Made by a program: the position numbers and the translations under genes | DNA from: JAZQUM01 sp045631305 | Lineage (GTDB): Bacteria > Bacillota > Clostridia > Oscillospirales > Oscillospiraceae | DNA length: 10,391 nt | Direction: 5' to 3' | Assembly: GCA_045631305.1 (NCBI GenBank) | Contig: JAZQUM010000111.1 | Location: 1-10,391, forward strand | Part shown: one piece after another, positions 1 through 4,908 of the stretch | How the letters are laid out: the number at the start of each line of letters is the position of its first letter | Position numbering within the stretch: the first letter of the stretch is position 1 | The notes under the pieces: model-generated | Database searches by the model: none | Seen by the model: the letters and a program-made list of their open reading frames with translations, nothing else | Told to the model about the DNA's origin: nothing

Positions 1-538
1 CCTGTTCGGGTTCACCCTTACGCAGGAGGCCGTGGTTTACATGCACGCAGGTCAGCTGCTTGCCGATAGCGCGGATAAGAAGAGCGGCAACAACGGAAGA
101 GTCAACGCCGCCGGAGAGAGCCAGCAGCACCTTCTTGTCGCCTACCTGGCGGCGGATGAGTTCCACCTGGTCAGCGATGAAGTTTTCCATGTTCCAGTTG
201 GCTTCAGCCTTGCAGGTGTCGAAAACGAATGCCTTCAGCTCAGCGGTGTGAGCTTCAGCATCGCTTTCCCAGGCCTTTGCGCCCTTATGATCTACGGAAA
301 GGATAGGCAGGCCGCTATTGTAAACAGCCTCAGAAGCATCGATCTCCACGCCGTCAACCACGCGATTGGGGCCGCCGTTGAGGATGATACCCTTCACGCC
401 GGGGAGGGCGGAGAGTTCCTTGGCGGAAATGTCATGGGGATGGATCTCGGTGTATACACCAAGGGCGCGGATCTCGCGGGCGATGCGGGGATTTTCTTCG
501 CTGCCCAGATCCAGGATGAGGATCATATCCTGCTTCAT
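1..538 (-). CDS. guaA: GMP synthase with shortened glutaminase domain (partial, 3' end outside window)
   Basis: GMP synthase converts XMP to GMP in the cytoplasm (ATP plus ammonia, normally from glutamine). About 179 residues are visible. The start is fixed by AGGAGG at 546-551, seven bases upstream of ATG at 538. Residues 6-58 match the N-terminal half of a class I glutamine amidotransferase domain, including LILDLGS and IILNGGP. After GLPIL (residues 76-80), where the family has the nucleophile loop G-I-C-Y-G, the protein reads SVDHKG and passes within about 20 residues to the linker ending in FVFDTC. The ATP-pyrophosphatase domain follows, with PP-loop SGGVDSSVV (142-150) and NHGLLRKGEPEQ near the edge. 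Roughly 90-100 residues, including catalytic Cys, His and Glu, are missing compared with usual family members. I infer an ammonia-dependent enzyme or one using a separate glutaminase. It has its own promoter, so it is a host gene beside the prophage. Confidence 0.9.
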   Translation of the reverse strand, partial: MKQDMILILDLGSEENPRIAREIRALGVYTEIHPHDISAKELSALPGVKGIILNGGPNRVVDGVEIDASEAVYNSGLPILSVDHKGAKAWESDAEAHTAELKAFVFDTCKAEANWNMENFIADQVELIRRQVGDKKVLLALSGGVDSSVVAALLIRAIGKQLTCVHVNHGLLRKGEPEQ

Positions 539-559
539 AAAAGTGCCTCCTATTGGTTA

Positions 560-581
560 TAAAATTGATGGAACAATTTTA
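560..581. promoter_or_regulatory. Perfect 8-bp inverted repeat overlapping the guaA -10 box
   Basis: TAAAATTG (560-567) and CAATTTTA (574-581) are exact reverse complements separated by six bases. The palindrome covers the -10 box of the guaA promoter and the expected transcription start. This placement is typical of a repressor operator. The site does not look like the Bacillus PurR box. It could also be a short AU-rich hairpin at the very 5' end of the transcript, or coincidence in an AT-rich promoter. Function is inferred from position only. Confidence 0.5.
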
Positions 582-604
582 GCACTATCATCTTTTTCGC
601 GCAA
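576..604 (-). promoter_or_regulatory. Sigma-A-type promoter of guaA
   Basis: On the minus strand TTGCGC (604-599) is followed after exactly 17 bases by TAAAAT (581-576). The bases just before the -10 box are TGC, giving an extended -10 TGnTAAAAT. An A-rich tract lies upstream of the -35 at about 618-624 and may act as an UP element. Transcription would begin near 569, leaving a leader of about 30 bases before the ATG. This shows that guaA does not depend on the phage late transcript. Confidence 0.7.
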
Positions 605-755
605 TAGAAATCTAAACTTTTTTTGCACCAAAAGAAGAAAAAACTGCAAAGAAACCCTGTAATACCACCCCTTCATCGCAACCCACTTCACCGCGCTTTG
701 CACAAAAAAATCTTTTTGCGCGGCGAGAAAAACGCTTCTCACGGAGCGAGTGTAC

Positions 756-839
756 GCGCCCGAGCCGCTGCAAGCGGCGACAAAGTGCCTTTGGGGTGCG
801 CCCGAGCCGCTGCAAGCGGCGGCAAAGCACCCTTGGGGT
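756..839. repeat. Two tandem 42-bp GC-rich repeats with internal hairpins
   Basis: Copies at 756-797 and 798-839 abut with no spacer and match at 38 of 42 positions. All four differences are transitions. The first 24 bases are identical. Each copy contains a 5-bp stem GCCGC/GCGGC with loop TGCAA (764-778 and 806-820). The second copy can also form CACCC/GGGTG at its right end, which the first cannot. The arrangement resembles a REP-like intergenic palindrome family. Whether it recurs in the genome cannot be judged from this window. Confidence 0.8.
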
Positions 840-882
840 GAATGAAACGAGCGCGGAGAGCGGAGTGCAATTCTTTTCCCGG

Positions 883-902
883 AAAACCCAAAGACTTTTG
901 GG
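883..902 (-). terminator. Weak intrinsic terminator ending the phage late operon
   Basis: On the minus strand CCCAAA (902-897) and TTTGGG (892-887) form a 6-bp stem with loop AGTC, followed at once by TTTT (886-883). It lies 8 bases after the stop codon of the last phage gene. The stem is short and only half GC, so termination is probably incomplete. A T-run on the plus strand (906-911) could make it partly bidirectional. Confidence 0.45.
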
Positions 903-909
903 GAGTTTT

Positions 910-1980
910 TTAGCCGGCCAGAGACTGCAGGATAAAGGAGTATTCTTTTCGGCTGATGGTGCCTTTCATATACGCCTCAAAAAGGTTGGTGCGCATCTGA
1001 TCGGAGAAATAGGGATAGCCGCTGCGGCGCATCTGGGTCTGGAAGGAGGTGTACATGGTTTTGGCGGCGGCGGAAAGGCCGTCGTAAGAGGCGATGGCAT
1101 CGGTGGCGGCTGTCTCTTCCGTTTCTTTTGCCGCGGCCTTTTTCCCGGAAGAAGTGCCGCTGCGGCCGCTGCTTTTGGCGGTTTTGGCGGCGCGGTATGC
1201 CGCAAGATAGCTGTTGGCATCGGTGGCAGAAATGCCTGCAGCGGCAAGGGTGGTCTTATCGGGCATAGCACCCGCTTTCAAAAGGGCCATAGCGGTGTCC
1301 CAGGCGGCATCGGTGTCCTTGCGGGCCTGCTGAGCTTCAAACTGCGCCTGCTCTGCCGCCGCTTCCTGCCCTCTTACCCACTCTTCGTACTGCGCGGCGG
1401 CAAGGTCGCTTTCTCCCTTGGCGCGGGCCTGCGCGCGGGCCATGGTGTATTCCGCTTCCAATGCGCGAAGCCGCTCTTCGCCTGCCGCCTTTTCTGCTGT
1501 TTCCTGCGCATAAAGGGCGGCCAGATCGCTTTGCAGCGTCACCGAGCGGGCCAGCTCCGCCTGAGAGGCGGCGCCGGTATTGATGCCCTGCGCTGCGCCA
1601 AAGCGGGCAAAGGCGCGTTTTTCCTTTTCACTCTGGGCGCTGACGGTGTTGCGGGCGGCATAATAAGCAGGAGCGATGGCAGCAAGGGACGCTTCTTCTG
1701 CTGCTGCATTCTTTTCATAAACCGCCTGCAGGGAAGATAGCTCTGCGGCAGTCTTTTGGGCGTAGAGCGCGTTGAGATAAGCCGCTCCCGCATCCTCACC
1801 GTAACCGCGGATGATGGCCTCATTCTCCCCCTTATAAGGGTCGATGCCGCCGTACATATCCACAATTTTATTTTCCCTCTCACGGCGAAGGGCAGAGCGC
1901 TGGGCTTCCGTTTCCGCCTGCAATATGGCAAGGGAATAGTCTTTTTCAGGGTCATAACCCAAGGTGTAGTTAAATGCCAT
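910..1980 (-). CDS. Alanine-rich helical phage protein, possible DNA-ejection (internal virion) protein
   Basis: This 356-residue protein is not assigned to a family with certainty. It is very rich in Ala, Glu and Gln and is predicted by eye to be mostly helical or coiled-coil from about residue 10 to 235. Residues 124-160 (RFGAAQGINTGAASQAELAR onward to ALYAQE) resemble the Gly/Ser-containing amphipathic segment seen in ejection or internal virion proteins of podoviruses. A low-complexity Ser/Gly/Lys linker spans about 266-290. A compact C-terminal domain (about 300-356) ends in a helix pair around KGTISRKEYSFIL. It has no signal peptide or membrane segment. A perfect AAAGGAGG (1993-1986) overlaps the endolysin stop codon. 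It is the last gene before the terminator. A virion function is inferred from context and composition; a scaffold-like role is an alternative. Confidence 0.75.
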   Translation of the reverse strand: MAFNYTLGYDPEKDYSLAILQAETEAQRSALRRERENKIVDMYGGIDPYKGENEAIIRGYGEDAGAAYLNALYAQKTAAELSSLQAVYEKNAAAEEASLAAIAPAYYAARNTVSAQSEKEKRAFARFGAAQGINTGAASQAELARSVTLQSDLAALYAQETAEKAAGEERLRALEAEYTMARAQARAKGESDLAAAQYEEWVRGQEAAAEQAQFEAQQARKDTDAAWDTAMALLKAGAMPDKTTLAAAGISATDANSYLAAYRAAKTAKSSGRSGTSSGKKAAAKETEETAATDAIASYDGLSAAAKTMYTSFQTQMRRSGYPYFSDQMRTNLFEAYMKGTISRKEYSFILQSLAG

Positions 1981-1991
1981 GCTGTCCTCCT

Positions 1992-2384
1992 TTAACCCAC
2001 CCAGTCGGCGCGCTGAGAGCGAACGTCCACATGGGTGAAGGTTTTGTAGCGGCCCACGCCGCCGGTATTGCCCAGCATGGCGCGGGCCTGGCGGGCCACC
2101 GTTTCAGGGGCAACGCCCTTGACGGTGATGTCTGCCGCCGTGCCGTAAAGATGCTGGGAATACTGCGCCCCGCCCACGGCCTTGTTTTTGGCGCTGGTGC
2201 GGTAGCCGCTGCAGATGGTGATGGCTGCGCCGAAATGATCCCGCAGATCCTGCAGCAGTTTTACAAGGGCGGGGGAAATGAAAATGGGGTCGGTGCCGTC
2301 AGAGCAGGCAAATTCTCTCACGCGGAAGTTGCGGCTGAGCTTCTCGGCGCCGTCTTTGGTTTTGGAATAAGCTTTCACTTCCAT
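1992..2384 (-). CDS. Endolysin-type M15 peptidase (Peptidase_M15_3-like)
   Basis: This 130-residue single-domain zinc peptidase should cleave peptide cross-bridges or stems of peptidoglycan at host lysis. The M15 signature is complete: CSGYRT at 58-63, then S76-x-H78-x-x-G81-x-A83-x-D85 (SQHLYGTAAD), and THVDVR with H118 and D120. H78, D85 and H118 are the expected zinc ligands, and D120 lies in the catalytic motif. There is no signal peptide and no separate cell-wall-binding domain, so release should need a holin; the gene just upstream is a candidate. The ATG at 2384 is 4 bases after the stop of that gene, with a GGAG-type site inside its last codons. The small size is normal for this subfamily in phages. 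A virion-associated wall hydrolase is possible, but location in the lysis cluster favours endolysin. Confidence 0.88.
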   Translation of the reverse strand: MEVKAYSKTKDGAEKLSRNFRVREFACSDGTDPIFISPALVKLLQDLRDHFGAAITICSGYRTSAKNKAVGGAQYSQHLYGTAADITVKGVAPETVARQARAMLGNTGGVGRYKTFTHVDVRSQRADWVG

Positions 2385-2388
2385 TTTT

Positions 2389-2568
2389 TCACGCTCCTTC
2401 CTTTTTTCTGGTGAAGAAATAAGTGATCACGCTGCCGTAGGATGCGGAAAAGAGGGGCAGCACCTCGCCGCGGCAGTCGGGCAGGAAAATGAGGGCCGTC
2501 ATGGCAGCGGTGAGAGCCAGCGTCACAAGGCTTTTCACTTCCAGCAGCTTTGCCAGTTTCTCTTTCAT
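2389..2568 (-). CDS. Small holin-like membrane protein
   Basis: This 59-residue protein has a basic N-terminus (MKEKLAKLLEVKS), a hydrophobic segment at about 14-30 (LVTLALTAAMTALIFLP), a short polar turn with Asp, Cys, Arg, Gly and Glu, a second moderately hydrophobic stretch at about 36-52, and a basic tail TRKKEGA. Two membrane spans with a charged C-terminus fit a small phage holin, and the motif EVKSLVTLALT resembles small holin-like proteins of clostridial phages. Its ATG (2568) overlaps the stop of the upstream gene as ATGA, implying translational coupling, and the endolysin begins 4 bases after its stop. It would form inner-membrane lesions that release the M15 peptidase. A non-holin membrane accessory cannot be excluded. 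Confidence 0.72.
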   Translation of the reverse strand: MKEKLAKLLEVKSLVTLALTAAMTALIFLPDCRGEVLPLFSASYGSVITYFFTRKKEGA

Positions 2569-2783
2569 ACCTGCCCCCTTTCCAGATCGTCCACACGGTG
2601 GCAGAGGACTTTGATCTTCTCCTCCACCACGGGCATACGGCGGGCGAACTGATTGTGCTCGCGGACTTCTCTTGTCAGCTCCGCAAGGCGCTCATCGGTG
2701 AGCGCGGCGCGGCGGTTGTTGGAGGCGAGAACGCCTGCCAGCGTCACAACGCCGGAGATCACAGCGATGACGATTTCCGTCAT
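2565..2783 (-). CDS. Single-pass membrane protein with C-terminal coiled coil, lysis-cassette accessory
   Basis: This 72-residue protein has one N-terminal membrane segment (about residues 4-21, rich in Ile, Val, Gly and Ala) followed by a charged helix (about 26-70) with heptad-like spacing of Leu and Val, ending in HRVDDLERG. This layout is shared by small phage proteins found next to holins, such as XhlA-like or DUF7365-like proteins, but I cannot assign a family firmly. It begins inside the preceding gene through an ATGA overlap (2780-2783) with a site AGGAG just upstream, and its own stop overlaps the holin-like start in the same way. It is probably membrane-anchored with the coil on one face and may be a holin partner or a second holin. 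Confidence 0.75.
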   Translation of the reverse strand: MTEIVIAVISGVVTLAGVLASNNRRAALTDERLAELTREVREHNQFARRMPVVEEKIKVLCHRVDDLERGQV

Positions 2784-2914
2784 GCGGCATACTCCTGAGA
2801 TGTGATGGCGGTGAACTGCTCTGCGGTGATGATGCCCTTCTTCACCGCCAGACGCACCATAGCCGCAGACCAGAGACCGCGGTCGAAGTTTCGCTTGATG
2901 ATATCAAAATTCAT
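2780..2914 (-). CDS. XkdX family small phage protein
   Basis: This 44-residue protein matches the XkdX family pattern known from Bacillus PBSX and many Firmicutes prophages: an N-terminal Met-hydrophobic-x-x-Ile-Lys-Arg, the sequence GLW at residues 13-15, then VKKGIITAEQFTAIT near the C-terminus. Its function is unknown in the family; it is usually encoded just after tail-fibre or baseplate genes and before the holin, which is where it sits here. The start at 2914 is chosen over an upstream ATG at 3019 because GGGAGGA lies at 2927-2921, 6 bases before it, and because the family begins here. The upstream extension would overlap the previous gene and is unlike XkdX. Confidence 0.82.
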   Translation of the reverse strand: MNFDIIKRNFDRGLWSAAMVRLAVKKGIITAEQFTAITSQEYAA

Positions 2915-2930
2915 GTGAGTTCCTCCCTTT

Positions 2931-3290
2931 TTACTCCATATCGGGCATAGAATTGATCGCCATGAATTCCAGCGCGGCGGCGGTGCGCTCGGCGGCGGAG
3001 GGTTCGTTTGCCGCGGCATTTTCGCTTTCCTCCATGGCCTCCATCAACAAAAGCGCGTCCTCTGCCGTTTCGCAGGTGGAAAAGTCCGCGCCGCGGTTTT
3101 CAAAGGCGGTCTTCATCTGACCGAGCGTGCCGAAAAAGGCGCCGTTCACCTCACCTGCTCCGCACACCACGGTGATGTGTTCCAGAGCGGCAACGGGGTA
3201 GCGGGCCATCCACTGCTCCGCCGTCAGCACTTCGCCCACAGGGGTGATGACAGGGGACACCTTGTCCCAGATCGCATATCGTTTTGCCAT
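2931..3290 (-). CDS. Conserved small phage protein downstream of tail fibre, function unknown
   Basis: This 119-residue acidic protein begins MAKRYAIWDK and continues with a segment around TPVGEVLTAEQWMARYPVA (17-35), then GEVNGAFFGTLGQM, and a Glu/Ala-rich helical C-terminus. I recognise this general pattern from gut Clostridia phages, where a similar protein follows the fibre genes and precedes XkdX, but no function is known to me. No membrane segment or catalytic motif is visible. The start at 3290 has an AAAGGA site at 3305-3300 with a 9-base spacing. It lies 18 bases after the Kelch gene and 16 bases before the XkdX gene. A baseplate or fibre-assembly accessory role is inferred from position only. 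Confidence 0.8.
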   Translation of the reverse strand: MAKRYAIWDKVSPVITPVGEVLTAEQWMARYPVAALEHITVVCGAGEVNGAFFGTLGQMKTAFENRGADFSTCETAEDALLLMEAMEESENAAANEPSAAERTAAALEFMAINSMPDME

Positions 3291-3308
3291 AATGTTTCGT
3301 CCTTTCTT

Positions 3309-4406
3309 TTAATCCAAAGTGAAAATATCCACCGTAGCTGCCGCAGCGGAGTTGTCGCCGCCGCCTGCAAAGAGGGCATATTCCCCCACGGTGCCTGCCG
3401 CTTCCCCCCAACGGGGCGCGGAGAGGTCAGGGCCCCGGGCGGCGGTAAGGCTTTCGTCATAGACCACTGTGCCGGCGTAGATGCCCCAGTTGTTGTCACG
3501 CCCGCCGTGGAGGAGGGCGAAATCCCCCAGCACCGCGCCGCGGCTGAAGCTCTTGATGCCGCTCTGGGAAGGGAGCACGGTGTGGGTGAGGCTTTCGTCA
3601 TAAACATCCACCGCGCCGCTTTCACCCCAGCCGCCGGCTATCATGGCCCGCCCCATGTAGGTAAGGCCCTGCATGGCATAGCGGCCCACAGAGAGGTCGT
3701 CTGCCGCGGTGCAGGTAAAGCTTTGGTCAAAGACCTCCACGCTCTTCACCGTGGATGCGCCACCCGCCACCAGAAAATAGTTCCCCGTCACTGCGCCTGC
3801 GCTGTGGTAGCGGGCGGTTTTCAACTGGGCGGTGGTGCGGGTGAGAGAAGGGGTAAAAAGATCCACCGCAGTTTGGCTGGCACCGTTAAAGCCCCCTGCG
3901 AAGATGGCGCGCTCGGCAAGGGTGCCTGCTGCCATTCTGCCGCGGGCGCTGTAGAGCTCCGTCATGGTGCGGGTAAGGGCGGCATCATAAACATCTACCG
4001 CGTTCTGATAGCGGGAGCCTGTGTCGCCGCCTGCAAAAAGGGCCATTTCCCCAAGGTCGGTCCCCGCCACCTCCTGCCGCGAGGCAGTAAACGACTGGGG
4101 AAGTGTTCGGGTGAGATGGGCATCGTAGGCGGTGACGGTTGCGCGGAAAGCGCTATTCACCTGGCTGCTGCCGCCGCCAAAGAGGATCTTTTCCCCTGCG
4201 TGGGCGCAAGCGCCCAGCCATGCAGGGTCACCCAAATCTTCGGCACAGCCTGCGTGAACGGGTGCACCTGCCCCAAGGCAGGCTCTGGCCACGCCACCCA
4301 CACCGATGTAGGCCTTTTTCACCTTGCGGGCCGTGCCGGCAACACCAAGATACATGCGCCGCACTCTGCGGGCAGCCACAGCGCCGAAATAGACTTTTTT
4401 CGACAT
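3309..4406 (-). CDS. Kelch-repeat beta-propeller protein, probable receptor-binding tail protein
   Basis: This 365-residue protein has two parts. Residues 4-43 contain three imperfect 13-14 residue repeats of the form Lys/Arg-x-Tyr-x-Gly-Val-x-Gly-x-Ala-Arg, probably an attachment or trimerisation stem. Residues about 55-365 hold seven Kelch units, each with a di-glycine after a hydrophobic strand (near 78, 126, 171, 215, 258, 301 and 348), then a V-x-V-Y-D strand and an S-L-T-x-T turn. Spacing of 43-48 residues gives a seven-bladed propeller, closed by the N-terminal strand near LGACAHA. In Clostridia phages such propellers occur in tail fibre proteins, so binding to a cell-surface glycan is likely. 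Its ribosome site is a slightly unusual AAGGGGGG (4420-4413). It follows the small fibre gene by 12 bases, suggesting a joint structure. Enzymatic activity is not indicated. Confidence 0.85.
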   Translation of the reverse strand: MSKKVYFGAVAARRVRRMYLGVAGTARKVKKAYIGVGGVARACLGAGAPVHAGCAEDLGDPAWLGACAHAGEKILFGGGSSQVNSAFRATVTAYDAHLTRTLPQSFTASRQEVAGTDLGEMALFAGGDTGSRYQNAVDVYDAALTRTMTELYSARGRMAAGTLAERAIFAGGFNGASQTAVDLFTPSLTRTTAQLKTARYHSAGAVTGNYFLVAGGASTVKSVEVFDQSFTCTAADDLSVGRYAMQGLTYMGRAMIAGGWGESGAVDVYDESLTHTVLPSQSGIKSFSRGAVLGDFALLHGGRDNNWGIYAGTVVYDESLTAARGPDLSAPRWGEAAGTVGEYALFAGGGDNSAAAATVDIFTLD

Positions 4407-4418
4407 ATTTCGCCCCCC

Positions 4419-4898
4419 TTATTCATACACCAGATACAGTTCCCCTTCCGCAAGGGGCGAAATGCCCGCCGTCAGGTCCTGGGTGGAAGCGGTGTAAGCG
4501 GGCGCAAAAAGGGTGCGGGCGCTTGCGGCCAGCTTTTCCGCCGTCACGCAGGAAGGCGCCAGTTTTGCACTTGTCACGGCGCCATTGGCCAGCTTTTCGG
4601 AAGTGATGCTGCCCTCAGGCACACTCCCCATGCTCAAGCCCGCCATGTCGGCGCGGAGGGTATCCAGCGCCATCTGCACCGTCATCTCCACGTCACCCAA
4701 TACCGCGCCCAGCTTTTCCGCGGCAAGGGAACCTTCCAGTTCCTTCACCAGCACTTCGTTCAAATACTGCTGCACGGCTTTGCCCGCCTCGTCGAATTTG
4801 TTTTTCAGTTCTTCTGCCGTCAAACCGCCCACGTCGTTGGGCTCATTGTCCAGCGCGGCGATGATGGCCATGTCTTTGGTCAGTTTCGTAAAACCCAT
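4419..4898 (-). CDS. Small tail fibre/adaptor protein with decapeptide repeats
   Basis: This 159-residue protein starts with a helical domain (MGFTKLTKDMAIIAALDNEP, then GGLTAEELKNKFDEAGKAV) of a type I know from Firmicutes phage structural proteins located before fibre genes. Residues about 96-125 carry three tandem 10-residue units: GSITSEKLAN, GAVTSAKLAP and SCVTAEKLAA, a pattern common in phage fibres and likely to form a repetitive shaft. The tail ends SPLAEGELYLVYE. Position between portal and Kelch protein suggests that it links the tail to the receptor-binding propeller. Translation start at 4898 has a perfect AAAGGAGG (4910-4903) overlapping the portal stop codon. Function is inferred from repeats and neighbours. 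Confidence 0.78.
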   Translation of the reverse strand: MGFTKLTKDMAIIAALDNEPNDVGGLTAEELKNKFDEAGKAVQQYLNEVLVKELEGSLAAEKLGAVLGDVEMTVQMALDTLRADMAGLSMGSVPEGSITSEKLANGAVTSAKLAPSCVTAEKLAASARTLFAPAYTASTQDLTAGISPLAEGELYLVYE

Positions 4899-4908
4899 AG
4901 TTCCTCCT

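Larger units (their letters stand above)
539..909. other. Intergenic region between guaA and the phage operon
   Basis: No credible protein gene is seen in this 371-bp stretch. From left to right it holds the guaA ribosome-binding site, palindrome and promoter, an A/T-rich tract (about 610-660), a 6-bp GC-rich inverted repeat CCGCGC/GCGCGG (691-696 and 718-723) around an A- and T-rich loop, two tandem 42-bp repeats (756-839), and a weak terminator (883-902). Short open frames here encode arginine-rich translations of the repeats and are not convincing. The prophage attachment site, if the element is integrated here, should lie in this interval, but one end alone cannot reveal it. Confidence 0.7.

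Noticed and set aside
612..830. Small minus-strand frame with repeated CRRLQRLGR peptides
   Set aside because: The peptide repeat is the translation of the 42-bp DNA repeats. There is no good ribosome site and the composition is not protein-like.
756..839. CRISPR array
   Set aside because: The two repeats abut with no spacer between them, there are only two, and no cas gene is visible.
2375..2596. Alternative minus-strand frame of 73 codons over the holin-like gene
   Set aside because: The overlapping 59-codon frame has a proper coupled start, hydrophobic segments and holin-like layout, while this one is polar, Arg/His-rich and lacks a good start signal.
2915..3019. N-terminal extension of the XkdX gene to the ATG at 3019
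   Set aside because: The extension is proline-rich, overlaps the preceding gene, and the ATG at 2914 has a strong ribosome site and matches where XkdX proteins begin.
3309..4406. Diversity-generating retroelement target in the Kelch gene
   Set aside because: No reverse transcriptase or template repeat is found in the window, and no adenine-mutation-prone duplicate of the gene's end was seen.
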